Positions 1 through 7,995 are shown, counted from the first letter of the stretch. The stretch: DNA of 43,760 bases from Deltaproteobacteria bacterium UBA5799 (GCA_002418185.1 DIDN01000149.1:1-43760), one strand, 5' to 3'. Notes: generated by a model from the letters alone, not told the origin. Made by a program: numbers and translations.

Positions 1-144
1 GTAATATTCCTCTTCGTATACCTTCTCGAGCGCCGAGGGCTCGGGCACTGGGTCCGTGTGTATGAAGCCGCACTCGGAACAGTCGATTATCGCGTAGCCG
101 TTCGCGTTCCCCACTGCGCTCCCTGCATGGTCCTTCCCGCCCAT
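1..144 (-). CDS. Probable SAM-dependent methyltransferase, N-terminal fragment
   Basis: The gene starts with ATG at 144, directly after the pseG stop codon, behind a strong GGGGAGGG ribosome site, and runs off the window at base 1. Only 48 residues are visible. They hold an IDCSECGF segment followed by an acidic, Tyr-rich VYEEEYY segment. This pattern (a Cys-x-x-Cys pair, then a proline-rich linker and paired tyrosines) is common at the N-terminus of class I methyltransferases found in sugar and O-antigen clusters. The methyltransferase core itself is outside the window, so the call rests on the N-terminal pattern and on the sugar-operon context. Confidence 0.55.
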   Translation of the reverse strand, partial: MGGKDHAGSAVGNANGYAIIDCSECGFIHTDPVPEPSALEKVYEEEYY

Positions 145-1146
145 CTATCCCTCCCCCGCTTCCCGGGTGCCGTCGAGGAGCGACCTTATAAGCCCCGCGA
201 CCCTGGATGCGCCCTTGCCGTCGGTCAGGCTCATGGCCCTCTTTGACATCTCCTCCCACTCCCGCCTGTTCTTTTTGAAAAAAACGACGGCTGCCGCTAT
301 GCGGGCCGCGTCAACTTCCGTCTGGTACCCGAGGCTCCTGGATATCCCGAGCCTTTCGACAGAGGCCAGGTCCTCCATGTCGCTCTCGTAGTTGCCTATA
401 AGGACCGACGGCACGCCCATGTACGCGAGCTCGAAAACCGTCGTGCCCATTGCCGTGAACGCCAGGTGGGACTCCTTCATTAGCGGGGCGAGGTCATTGA
501 CGTTGTGCACGAACCTGAACCTGCCGCCGCACCCGGCCATGAATTCATCGAGGGTGCCGCCGGTCCTGAAGGCCGGCCCTATTACGACGGTGACCTCTAT
601 TCCCTCGACCCCGTACAGGCCCTTTAGCGCAAGCTCAGTGAGGTTAAACGGGTCCGAGCCGCCCATGGTGACGAGGACCCTGAGCGGCTGGGAATGGCCG
701 GGCCGCTTCCCGTCCCTTGCCCTCCTGAAGTTTTCGCCGATTATAATGTACTCGTTCCCGGAGAGGAGGTTCCGTGCGTCATCGCCCCTGTAAATGGGGG
801 TCGGCATGACGACCGCGTCTGCCTCGCCTGAAGAGACGTTGTCGATGAGGACGACCTTCTTGCCCTCGTCCTTTAGGGCGTGGACCTGCTCGCACACGTC
901 CCTCCTGGTGTCTATCACGACGACGCCGCCGGTCAGGCGGCCCGCGTGCCTGCCTGTAATGGGATACGTGATGTGGAAGAGCGCCTCGGAGTTGAGCCGG
1001 TCAAGCACCGGCCGCTCGTTGTTCACCAGGAAATGGAGCGGCAGCTCTTCGGACTCGAGCGCGTGGGCTATGTTGATGCAGCGCATGACGTGGCCCATCC
1101 CGACGGACGGGCCGCCCTCGGTCCAGAAGGTCACGCCGTTTTGCAC
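145..1146 (-). CDS. pseG: PseG-type UDP-sugar hydrolase (GT-B fold)
   Basis: A 334-residue protein resembling PseG/SpsG, which removes UDP from UDP-2,4-diacetamido-2,4,6-trideoxy-L-altrose in pseudaminic acid synthesis. Visible marks are the N-terminal glycine loop GMGHVMRC (residues 16-23), where the His is the family's catalytic base, the hinge segment VTMGGSDPFN (about 159-168), and MGTTVFELAYMGVP (about 233-246) in the nucleotide-binding half. The reading frame stays open far upstream. I chose the GTG at 1146 because GGGAGGGGG lies 5 bases before it and because homologues begin just before this glycine loop. It overlaps the oxidoreductase stop by 16 bases, which implies translational coupling. 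A LegG-like epimerase/hydrolase is the main alternative. Confidence 0.82.
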   Translation of the reverse strand: MQNGVTFWTEGGPSVGMGHVMRCINIAHALESEELPLHFLVNNERPVLDRLNSEALFHITYPITGRHAGRLTGGVVVIDTRRDVCEQVHALKDEGKKVVLIDNVSSGEADAVVMPTPIYRGDDARNLLSGNEYIIIGENFRRARDGKRPGHSQPLRVLVTMGGSDPFNLTELALKGLYGVEGIEVTVVIGPAFRTGGTLDEFMAGCGGRFRFVHNVNDLAPLMKESHLAFTAMGTTVFELAYMGVPSVLIGNYESDMEDLASVERLGISRSLGYQTEVDAARIAAAVVFFKKNRREWEEMSKRAMSLTDGKGASRVAGLIRSLLDGTREAGEG

Positions 1147-2144
1147 CTGGACCCCCTCCCCTCGACGAGGTTCCTGGAACCCTTCACCCGGAGCGCGAGC
1201 TCGAGGGTGGCTATCCCGTCGCGCACCCCGGCGCGCGGCGGAAGCCCCTTTTCGATGCATTCGAGGAAGTGCCTCGATTCGGCGAGGTACATGTCGTTCA
1301 CCTCGAATCCGATCCTCCCGGAGTACCACTTCCCCAGCTCCGCCGAATAGGTCTCCACGACCCCGTCGAGCAGGTCCGCCCTTATGGTCCCCCTCGACCC
1401 GGCTATGACAATCCTGTGCTGGTTCGCCCTCTGGATGAAATCCGTCTGCCAGTTCACGTAGGCGCCGCTTTCAAGCCTCATGACGCCGGTTGCGATGTCC
1501 TCGACGTCCATATCGAGCGTGCTCACCTTGTCCACGAAAGCGTAGACCTCGTCCACCTCGCCGAAGAGCCACCTGATGTTGTCGAGCCCGTGTATGCTCG
1601 TAAGGACCACCCCGCCTCCGAGCTCCTTCCTCGCGGCGTACTCGGTCCTGTAATCGGCCTGGGGGTGCCAGTCCGGAAGGTAGTGCCCGCCGTAGTAAGC
1701 GACGTGATGCACCCTGCCGACGACCTCGGACGCAAGGAGGCTTTCAATATGGAGGAAGACCGGATGGAACCTGTAGCACATGGCCATCATGGCGGTTATC
1801 CCCTTTTCCTCCACAAGCCGGGCGAGCTCCAGAACGCCGTCCGCCGTATGTGAAAGGGGTTTTTCGATCAGCATGTGGACCCCGCGCCTTGCGAGCTGGG
1901 CCGCCATATCGAGGTGCAGCGAAGACGGCGTGCAAATGACCGCCGCATCGGGGTGCTTCGCAAGCGCCTCGGTGAAACCGGTGGCAAAGACCGGCCTCTC
2001 AATGCCCCTTGCGGCCTTGTCGAGCGCGCCCGTATCCGTGTCGCACAGTATGAAATCCCTTACGCCGAGCGCCGCGAGGTTCCTTATGTGCCGCTTCCCT
2101 ATGGAGCCGCAGCCGACTACGAGCGTTTTGAGGCCTTTTCCCAT
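1131..2144 (-). CDS. Gfo/Idh/MocA family NAD(P)-dependent oxidoreductase
   Basis: A 337-residue protein with a Rossmann nucleotide-binding motif GCGSIGKRH at residues 11-19, the family EKP motif at 94-96 (its Lys is part of the active site) and a GGGV...HGLD segment (178-189) carrying the family's His/Asp pair. Members oxidise or reduce a hydroxyl on sugars or nucleotide sugars. It follows the HemL-like aminotransferase and overlaps pseG, so it is probably a tailoring step for the flagellar nonulosonic acid, or makes the keto sugar that the aminotransferase uses. The exact substrate cannot be read from sequence. TAGGAG lies 9 bases before the ATG. Confidence 0.85.
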   Translation of the reverse strand: MGKGLKTLVVGCGSIGKRHIRNLAALGVRDFILCDTDTGALDKAARGIERPVFATGFTEALAKHPDAAVICTPSSLHLDMAAQLARRGVHMLIEKPLSHTADGVLELARLVEEKGITAMMAMCYRFHPVFLHIESLLASEVVGRVHHVAYYGGHYLPDWHPQADYRTEYAARKELGGGVVLTSIHGLDNIRWLFGEVDEVYAFVDKVSTLDMDVEDIATGVMRLESGAYVNWQTDFIQRANQHRIVIAGSRGTIRADLLDGVVETYSAELGKWYSGRIGFEVNDMYLAESRHFLECIEKGLPPRAGVRDGIATLELALRVKGSRNLVEGRGSRCKTA

Positions 2145-2192
2145 CCGTCAAATTCTCCTATTCGAGTCGTGTCGATGAAATACTGTAGATAA

Positions 2193-3521
2193 TCAGTTCC
2201 TCTGCCTGAAGACGACTCCGACCGGCTCGCCTTCCAGGAAGCCCGCCGGGTTTCCGCTCTCTACCGCTTTCTTCAAAACCGAGAGCGCCTCCCGGGAAGC
2301 ATCTATGGTCTTCGCAATGTCCTCGTCGGTGTGCGAGTAGCATATGAAGACCGGGCCCCCGTAGAGCACTCCCCTTTTCACGGTCTCCTGGAGGAATATG
2401 CTCTTAAGGAGCAGGTCCTCCTCTCCTTCCGAGTTCCTGGCGGATATGCCGCCCCTCGGCGGCTTCCCGGTTATGCTGAAATCGAGCCCAATCTCCCTTG
2501 CGAAACCGTTTATGCCGTCATGGAGCCTTTTGCCGGCCTCCCAGATGCGGTCGATTACGGGCCTGGTCATCAGTTCGTTCATGGTGGCCCTGGCAGCGGC
2601 AAGCCCTATCGCGTCTCCCGAGTAGGTCATGGAAAAAAAGACCTCCTCAAGCTCCTTCATGAACTCGCGCTTCCCTGCGATGGCGGAAATTGGGAACCCG
2701 TTTGCCATGCCCTTGCCGAAGCAGGCGAGGTCCGGGACGACGCCGTAGTATTTGCCCGCGCCCCCGAGCGAGTACCTGAACCCCGTCACTATCTCGTCGA
2801 GCACGAAGAGCGCGCCGTTTTTATTGGCAATCTCTTTTGCGAGCTGGAGGAAGTTCTTCCCTGTCTCCGGGCAAACAAGCGGGTCTGTCCCCGGCACCTC
2901 CATTATCACGCAGCCGACCTTCCCCGGGTTCTCGGCGAACACCCTCTCAAGGGACTCTATTCGGTTGTATTCGAAATTGTGCATGTAATCGGCGAGAGCG
3001 CGAGGGATCCCTTTATTCCTCGGCGTAACGACCGCATACCAGTCCTGGCAGCCGTGGTATCCGCAGTATGCGATATGGTCCCGCCCGGTGTAGGCCCTTG
3101 CCACCTTCACGGCGGCGCTCGTGGCGTCTGCGCCGTTCTTGCCGAACCTTGTCATCTCGGCGCACGGGATGAGAGAGCGCATGAGCTCGGCAACCTCGAC
3201 CTCAAGCGGGTGCATGAGCGTGAAGGTCGTGCCCTCCCTTACCTGCCTTATCACCGCCTCGCTCACCGGCGCGTAGTCGTAGCCGAGCAGTATCGGCCCG
3301 AGCGCAAGAGGGTAGTCTATGTACTCGTTATCGTCCAGGTCCCATACATGGGCGCCCCTGCCCCTTGAGAGGTACTTGGGCGTAACGCCCCTTACGAACT
3401 GGTCGGGCCCCTTGCTTAGCGTCTGGGTCCCTGCCGGTATGACTTCGATTGCCCGCTCCCACATGGCGTCCGAGGCCGGGTAGAGACCACCTTTTTCCGT
3501 CCTTTTAAGCGCCGGCTCCAT
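2193..3521 (-). CDS. Glutamate-1-semialdehyde-aminotransferase-like (class III) PLP enzyme
   Basis: A 442-residue class III aminotransferase closest in layout to HemL. The PLP lysine is K270 in CFGKGMANGFP, the Asp that binds the PLP nitrogen is D242 in VLDEIVTGFR, and FGKNGADA (126-133) forms the phosphate-cup region. Its place between the nucleotidyltransferase and the sugar oxidoreductase argues against a role in haem synthesis. HemL-like enzymes are regularly found in surface-sugar clusters, where they are thought to aminate a keto sugar. Which carbon is aminated here is unknown. GGTGGAAAG serves as a modest ribosome site, and 54 bases separate it from the previous gene. Confidence 0.8.
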   Translation of the reverse strand: MEPALKRTEKGGLYPASDAMWERAIEVIPAGTQTLSKGPDQFVRGVTPKYLSRGRGAHVWDLDDNEYIDYPLALGPILLGYDYAPVSEAVIRQVREGTTFTLMHPLEVEVAELMRSLIPCAEMTRFGKNGADATSAAVKVARAYTGRDHIAYCGYHGCQDWYAVVTPRNKGIPRALADYMHNFEYNRIESLERVFAENPGKVGCVIMEVPGTDPLVCPETGKNFLQLAKEIANKNGALFVLDEIVTGFRYSLGGAGKYYGVVPDLACFGKGMANGFPISAIAGKREFMKELEEVFFSMTYSGDAIGLAAARATMNELMTRPVIDRIWEAGKRLHDGINGFAREIGLDFSITGKPPRGGISARNSEGEEDLLLKSIFLQETVKRGVLYGGPVFICYSHTDEDIAKTIDASREALSVLKKAVESGNPAGFLEGEPVGVVFRQRN

Positions 3522-3575
3522 ATACTTTCCACCCCTTCGATGAATTATTCAAGCAGCCCTCGACTCCAAGCCTCT

Positions 3576-4355
3576 CTATACGGCCTTGTCCTCCTTCAAC
3601 GACCTTGCATACCCTTCGTTCCGCCCGATATCGGCGTTTATTCGAAGCAGGGAGGGGTTGGTCTCCAGAAACCTCAGTATCTCGTCCATGTGGAATATCC
3701 TGCCCTCGCCTCCGATGCCGTCGTATATGGCGCTTACGAGCGTCAGGTCCCTTTCGTCGTCCACTGTCCAGCGCATCTTGGAGAGGTCGTTCTCGCAATG
3801 GATCTTGCATATCCTGAAGGCGGCGGGGTTCTTCCATATGTACGGGGTCACATGCTCGCGCTCCGAGGAAAGCGCCGCCTGCATGTATGCCTTTTCGAGC
3901 GCCGCGAAGGAGAAGACCTCGGCATCGAGCCCGTCCGGGAAGCTCGGGTCTATGCTCACGTAGTCGAGCCCCCCTTCGCCGAACCTCCTTACGGCCCTGT
4001 CGACGAGCTCAGGGTCAAGGAAGGGGCAGTCAGAGGTTATCCTCACGATCGTCCTGGCCCTGGCGGCCAGCGCGGCGTAGAAGTACCTGTCGAGCACGTC
4101 GTTTACGCTCCCGCGGTGGCAGCATATGCCGTTTTCTCCGCACCAACCGGCGATCCTGTCGTCAGACTCGTCCTCCGTCGTCGCTACCACGACCTTCTCG
4201 ACGAGGCTTGCGGCGGCGAGCCTCGTAACCACGTGCCACAGCATGGGCCTGCCGCCTATCTCCCTCATGACTTTGCCAGGGAGCCGGGTCGAGCCCATGC
4301 GGGCCTGCACTATGCCAACTACCGGGCCTATCGCCGTGTTATCCGTCATCTGCAT
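3576..4355 (-). CDS. SpsF-type cytidylyltransferase (CMP-nonulosonate activation)
   Basis: A 259-residue sugar nucleotidyltransferase of the SpsF/KdsB/NeuA type. The nucleotide-binding signature IVQARMGSTRLPGK is at residues 15-28, and the metal-binding TSDCPFLDP is around 108-116. Next to a NeuB-type synthase, it is likely to join CMP to the finished nonulosonic acid, the step done by PseF or LegF in better-known clusters. The C-terminal part (WTVDDERDLTLV) is typical of the family. The ATG at 4355 overlaps the synthase stop by 10 bases; a second ATG two codons later is also possible. Confidence 0.8.
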   Translation of the reverse strand: MQMTDNTAIGPVVGIVQARMGSTRLPGKVMREIGGRPMLWHVVTRLAAASLVEKVVVATTEDESDDRIAGWCGENGICCHRGSVNDVLDRYFYAALAARARTIVRITSDCPFLDPELVDRAVRRFGEGGLDYVSIDPSFPDGLDAEVFSFAALEKAYMQAALSSEREHVTPYIWKNPAAFRICKIHCENDLSKMRWTVDDERDLTLVSAIYDGIGGEGRIFHMDEILRFLETNPSLLRINADIGRNEGYARSLKEDKAV

Positions 4356-5389
4356 AAGTCCTCGCTCCTTACGGGCATGTCCTTACGGAGGTCCCTTGCC
4401 GCGGTTTTCCCTATTACGCGCCCGAGCTCCTTGGGCTCGAGTCCGCAGACGTGGCGTACGAGCTTCAATTTGTCCGAGGTGACTACCTCGCCTTTCGCCA
4501 TGTCGACCTTCGCGTATATGGACCTCCTTGCGCCGGTCCTCTCAGCCGTCTCGTTCGGCGAGGGCCTTTTTATGCCGTCCCCGAGCGCCTTTTCAAGGTT
4601 CCTTACCTCGGACACCATGCGCCTGAACTCCTCGACCTCCATTGCATACGGGTGGTCGGGCCCGTTGAGGCCCCTGTCGATGGTGATATGCTTTTCTATT
4701 ATCGAGGCCCCGAGCGCGATTGCGCCGAGCGCCACGGTGCTCCCTGGCGTGTGGTCCGAGATACCGACCGGGCATGCGAATTCCCTCGCGAGCGCGGCCA
4801 TTGCCCTGATGTTCACGTCCTCGTACGAGGGCGGGTAAAGGGACGCGCAGTGGAGGAGCGCGATCTGGTGGTTCTTTTTTCCGGTCACCAGCTCGACGGC
4901 CCTCCGGACCTCTTCCATGTAGGCCGCGCCGGTCGATAAAATGACGGGCTTCCCGAAAGTCGCGACCTCTTCGATGAACGGCTCGTTCGTAAGCTCGCCT
5001 GATGCGAGCTTGAACGCCTCGACGCCAATCTCGTTCAATAGCTCGGCCCTTTTGCTCTCGAACGGCGCGGAAAGGAAGGTTATTCCCGTTGATGCGCAGT
5101 GCGCCATGAGTGTCCTGTGCCAGTCCTCCGGGAGCGTAAGTCTCTCCAAAACCGGGTAAGCCGGGTGCGGCACCCAGTTTCCGTGGTCGTCGGGCCTCAA
5201 CGGGTTCAGAAGCCCCTCGGCCGTGAAGGACTGGAACTTGACCGCGTCGGCTCCGGCGTATTTCGCCGCGCCTATGAGCTCTTTCGCCCTTCCGAGGTCG
5301 GAATCGTGGTTCGAGCCTATTTCGGCTATCACATAGGCCGGGTAGCCCGTGCCGACAGCCCTGTCCCCGATATTTATAACGCTCCTCAT
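4346..5389 (-). CDS. NeuB-family nonulosonic acid synthase with SAF domain
   Basis: A 347-residue NeuB-family protein. It has an N-terminal TIM barrel with IAEIGSNH (21-28) and ADAVKFQ (47-53), an HCASLYP segment and a GISDHTPGS segment, all of which bind phosphoenolpyruvate and metal in NeuB. The last 60 or so residues form an antifreeze-like SAF domain (ARRSIYAKVDMAKGE onwards). The enzyme condenses phosphoenolpyruvate with a six-carbon amino sugar to make a nine-carbon acid. With pseB, pseC and pseG present the product should be pseudaminic acid or a relative, but the sequence does not settle PseI versus LegI versus NeuB, so no symbol is given. Confidence 0.88.
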   Translation of the reverse strand: MRSVINIGDRAVGTGYPAYVIAEIGSNHDSDLGRAKELIGAAKYAGADAVKFQSFTAEGLLNPLRPDDHGNWVPHPAYPVLERLTLPEDWHRTLMAHCASTGITFLSAPFESKRAELLNEIGVEAFKLASGELTNEPFIEEVATFGKPVILSTGAAYMEEVRRAVELVTGKKNHQIALLHCASLYPPSYEDVNIRAMAALAREFACPVGISDHTPGSTVALGAIALGASIIEKHITIDRGLNGPDHPYAMEVEEFRRMVSEVRNLEKALGDGIKRPSPNETAERTGARRSIYAKVDMAKGEVVTSDKLKLVRHVCGLEPKELGRVIGKTAARDLRKDMPVRSEDLCR

Positions 5390-5422
5390 CGTCTCCGCCT
5401 TTCAATCCGTCTTAGCGCCCTC

Positions 5423-5602
5423 TCAGGCGGCTTTTCCCGGCCTTCCGCCAGGCTTACGCGCGCCGGCACTCCCGGGCTCCTTTTTCTCGGCAAGCTCCCC
5501 TTCGCATTCAGGGCACGAGCCCCTTCCTCTGCGCATCATGTACTCGGCGCCCCACCCGCAGTACTCTTTCCTGCATTTGCTGCACACGTAAGTCGGCATC
5601 AT
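5423..5602 (-). CDS. Small zinc-ribbon protein in the sugar operon
   Basis: A 59-residue protein with CSKC at residues 7-10, a further Cys at 15 and CPEC at 30-33, which is the layout of a zinc ribbon. A basic Arg/Gly stretch lies between the two Cys pairs and the tail is Pro/Gly/Lys-rich. I do not recognise a named family. GTG at 5611 is an alternative start, but AAGGGGGT lies 7 bases before the ATG at 5602, so that start is preferred. It sits between pseC and the synthase with 21 and 33-base gaps, so it is co-transcribed. It might be a stability factor or partner of a sugar enzyme; nothing in the sequence proves this. Confidence 0.6.
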   Translation of the reverse strand: MMPTYVCSKCRKEYCGWGAEYMMRRGRGSCPECEGELAEKKEPGSAGARKPGGRPGKAA

Positions 5603-5623
5603 CAGCCGCACCCCCTTTTTCGT

Positions 5624-6829
5624 TCAAACGGCAACCGGCCTCCTGGGCTGGGCCGAAAGGCAGGCCAGGGACGAAAGGAGCCCCTCGGCAACGGCCCCGG
5701 CCTCCTCGTCCGAAAGGAGCGGATATAAGGGGAGGCTTACCTCCTCTGCGTAGAACCTGAGCGCCCTGGGGAAGTCACCGGGGCTGAAGCCCATCGCCCT
5801 GTAATAGGGTTGAGTGTGCACGGGTATGTAATGTACCTGGAGGCCTATGCCTATCTCGGACATGAGCCTGAAGAGGTCTTTTCTCTCCACCCCAAGCTCC
5901 GAAAAGGGTATCCTCGCCGGGTAGAGGTGCCACGCGCTCCTCGTGCCGTCCGGCACGGAAGGCGCCTTTACGAACTGGTACTTGGAAAGGAGCCTGTCGT
6001 AAAGGGCGGCTATCCCGGCCCTCCTTTCGACGAAGCGGTCGAGCTTTTCAAGCTGGCTTATGCCGAGTGCGCAGTTCATGTCCGGGAGCCTGTAGTTGAA
6101 ACCGAGCTCCTTCATCTCGTAGTACCAGGGGCCCTCGGACTTCGAAAGCCGTGAGGGGTCTTTCACAACCCCGTGGCTCCGGAGCGCCCTGAGCCTTTCA
6201 TGGAGCGCAGGGTCGTTGGTCGTTATCGCCCCGCCCTCGCCAGTAGTTATGGACTTCACGGGGTGGAAGCTGAACACGGTCATATCCGAATGGCTGCACG
6301 AGCCGACCTTCCTGACCTTCCCGCCCGAATCGGTCCATTCGGCGCCGAGCGCGTGGCAGGCGTCCTCGATTACCGTAAGGCCGTGCCTGAGGGCGGCCTC
6401 CCTTATCTCCTCCATGCGGCAGGGGATCCCAGCGAAATGGACCGGTACGACCGCCTTTATAGACCTGTCTTTCGCGGCCTTCTCAGCGACGCTTTCCGGG
6501 TCTATGTTCATGCCGTCCGCCTCTATGTCGGCGAAGTCCGGCCTCGCGCCCGCGTAAAGGGCCGCGTTCGCGGAGGCGAGGAACGTAATCGGCGACGTTA
6601 CGGCCCTGTCCCCCTCGCCCACTCCGGCGGCCTTCATCGCGAGATGGAGCGCGGCGGTCCCGTTCGAGCATACGACCGCGTATTTCGCCCCCGTGTACCC
6701 GGCGATCCCCGCTTCGAAGGACTCGACGAGCGGCCCCTGGGTTAGCATGCCCTCGAGGGACCTCGCGACCGCGTCTATGTCCGAGAGGTCAATTGTTTGC
6801 CGCCCGTAGCAGATGGCCGTCTTCGCCAT
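5624..6829 (-). CDS. pseC: PseC, UDP-4-keto sugar aminotransferase
   Basis: A 401-residue DegT/DnrJ/EryC1 aminotransferase. SNGTAA (55-60) and the IEDACHALGA segment with D156 bind PLP, and K192 in FSFHPVKSITTGEGG is the PLP lysine. The start YGRQTIDLSDIDAV and the TQGP segment match PseC, which aminates C4 of the PseB product using glutamate. The frame overlaps the end of pseB by 41 bases. The ATG at 6829 is supported by AGGAG 7 bases upstream and by the usual N-terminus of the family. Tight overlap with pseB fits the known channelled two-step reaction. Confidence 0.9.
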   Translation of the reverse strand: MAKTAICYGRQTIDLSDIDAVARSLEGMLTQGPLVESFEAGIAGYTGAKYAVVCSNGTAALHLAMKAAGVGEGDRAVTSPITFLASANAALYAGARPDFADIEADGMNIDPESVAEKAAKDRSIKAVVPVHFAGIPCRMEEIREAALRHGLTVIEDACHALGAEWTDSGGKVRKVGSCSHSDMTVFSFHPVKSITTGEGGAITTNDPALHERLRALRSHGVVKDPSRLSKSEGPWYYEMKELGFNYRLPDMNCALGISQLEKLDRFVERRAGIAALYDRLLSKYQFVKAPSVPDGTRSAWHLYPARIPFSELGVERKDLFRLMSEIGIGLQVHYIPVHTQPYYRAMGFSPGDFPRALRFYAEEVSLPLYPLLSDEEAGAVAEGLLSSLACLSAQPRRPVAV

Positions 6830-7802
6830 TCGAGAACTCCTGTATGATCTGCCTTATTTCGAGGACGTTCAGCACCCGGCCGTTCCTGTCGCTCGAGTAT
6901 ACGAAGCCCTCGTCCACCGGCCTTCCGCCGTTCTTCCTCTCCTCCCCCCACCACTTGAACTGGGGCTGTATGACATAGTAGTCGTCGTATTCGAGCGTGA
7001 GCCTGCCGTCGTCCTCGGATATGAGCGTTTCGTGGAGCTTCTCGCCGGGGCGTATGCCCACTACGTTTATGGAGCAGTCCGGGGCCACCGCCTTCGCGAC
7101 CTCGGTTATGGCGGCGCTCGGAATCTTCGGGACGAATATCTCCCCGCCCTTCATACGCTCAAGCGAGGCGAGCACGAACTCCGCGCCTTCGTCGAGGGTT
7201 ATCCAGAACCTCGTCATCCTCGTGTCGGTGACGGGCAGCACGCCCTTGTTCCTGAGCTTCAGGAAGAGCGGGATTACGCTTCCGCGGCTCCCGACGACGT
7301 TCCCGTAGCGTACTGCCGAAAACCTCGTCGGCTTGGACCCGGCATAGGAATTGCCGGCTATGAAGAGCTTGTCAGAGCAGAGCTTGGTGGCGCCGTAGAG
7401 GTTTATAGGGTTTGCCGCCTTGTCGGTAGAGAGGGCGACCACTTTTTTGACGCCGAGGTCCACGCAGACGTCAATGACGTTCTGCGCGCCGAGGACGTTG
7501 GTCTTTATCGCCTCGAACGGGTTGTACTCCGCTGCCGGGACCTGCTTCATGGCCGCCGCGTGTACGACGTAGTCGACGCCCTCGAAGGCCCTGTACAGCC
7601 TGTCCTTGTCCCTTACGTCGCCTATGAAGAACCTCAAAGAGGGGTCGTTGAACGCCTGCATCATCTCAGACTGCTTGAGCTCGTCCCTGCTGAGTATTAC
7701 GAGCCTCTTGGGCCTGTACCTCGAAAGTATCTTCCTGGTGAGCTTTTTCCCGAAGGAACCCGTGCCGCCGGTGATGAGTATGGTCCTGCCGTTCAAGTCC
7801 AT
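6789..7802 (-). CDS. pseB: PseB, inverting UDP-GlcNAc 4,6-dehydratase
   Basis: A 337-residue short-chain dehydrogenase/reductase. The NADP-binding motif TGGTGSFG is at 11-18. The catalytic region STDKAANPINLYGATK (125-140) holds the D127/K128 pair and the Y136-x3-K140 couple that mark the C5-inverting dehydratases PseB and FlaA1. The enzyme turns UDP-GlcNAc into the 4-keto-L-altro sugar, the first step of pseudaminic acid synthesis. It is the first gene of the sugar operon, with AAGGAG 9 bases before the ATG and a sigma-54 promoter about 47 bases before the start. Confidence 0.93.
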   Translation of the reverse strand: MDLNGRTILITGGTGSFGKKLTRKILSRYRPKRLVILSRDELKQSEMMQAFNDPSLRFFIGDVRDKDRLYRAFEGVDYVVHAAAMKQVPAAEYNPFEAIKTNVLGAQNVIDVCVDLGVKKVVALSTDKAANPINLYGATKLCSDKLFIAGNSYAGSKPTRFSAVRYGNVVGSRGSVIPLFLKLRNKGVLPVTDTRMTRFWITLDEGAEFVLASLERMKGGEIFVPKIPSAAITEVAKAVAPDCSINVVGIRPGEKLHETLISEDDGRLTLEYDDYYVIQPQFKWWGEERKNGGRPVDEGFVYSSDRNGRVLNVLEIRQIIQEFSNGEDGHLLRAANN

Positions 7803-7813
7803 TTAATAGCACT

Positions 7814-7829
7814 CCTTAAGGTTTTAAGG
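7814..7829 (-). promoter_or_regulatory. Hairpin over the pseB ribosome site
   Basis: CCTTAA and TTAAGG (outer six bases each, four-base loop) can form a hairpin in the pseB leader. Its 3' arm contains most of the AAGGAG ribosome site, so folding would hide it. The leader also carries a second GGA near its 5' end (about 7846). Two GGA sites, one in the ribosome site, is the arrangement CsrA favours, and csrA lies in the next operon. The stem is AT-rich and short, so its stability is doubtful. Confidence 0.35.
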
Positions 7830-7858
7830 TGCGGGTTGGATATTCCGCAATATGCACT

Positions 7859-7875
7859 TTGCAATATACGTGCCA
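7859..7875 (-). promoter_or_regulatory. Sigma-54 promoter of the pse operon
   Basis: Minus-strand TGGCACGTATATTGCAA matches the -24/-12 consensus (TGGCACG-N4-TTGCA) at every conserved position. The -12 C is base 7861, giving a start near 7849 and a leader of about 47 bases before pseB. Sigma-54 promoters need an AAA+ activator, in flagellar systems usually FleQ, FlrA or FlrC. Confidence 0.88.
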
Positions 7876-7890
7876 CCTTCAAGAACGAAG

Positions 7891-7962
7891 GGATTGACGG
7901 AAAAAATTGAATAAAATCAAATGGTTAGGATGAGGGCGGGATTATAAATGAAAGGATTGACG
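7891..7962. repeat. Direct repeat GGATTGACG, 63 bp apart
   Basis: GGATTGACG occurs at 7891-7899 and 7954-7962, with similar flanks (AAG before the first, AAA before the second). The 63-bp spacing is six helical turns, so both copies face the same side of the DNA upstream of the sigma-54 promoter. Each contains the TGAC half-site also present in the nearby palindrome. They could be activator sites. The intergenic region 7803-8080 holds no gene I can support. Confidence 0.45.
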
Positions 7963-7981
7963 CACGGACGGCACCAGATAA

Positions 7982-7995
7982 GTCAATTATCTGAC
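7982..7995. promoter_or_regulatory. FleQ-box-like palindrome GTCA-N6-TGAC upstream of pseB
   Basis: GTCAATTATCTGAC is an inverted repeat of GTCA with a 6-base AT-rich spacer, similar to the FleQ box of Pseudomonas as I recall it. Its centre is about 139 bp upstream of the predicted pseB start, a normal distance for a sigma-54 activator site. An overlapping CAGATAA-N5-TTATCTG palindrome (7975-7993) could be the true operator instead. Confidence 0.5.

Noticed and set aside
2193..3521. Annotating the class III aminotransferase as HemL of haem synthesis.
   Set aside because: The fold and PLP lysine fit HemL, but the sugar-operon setting and the lack of other haem genes make a sugar role far more likely.
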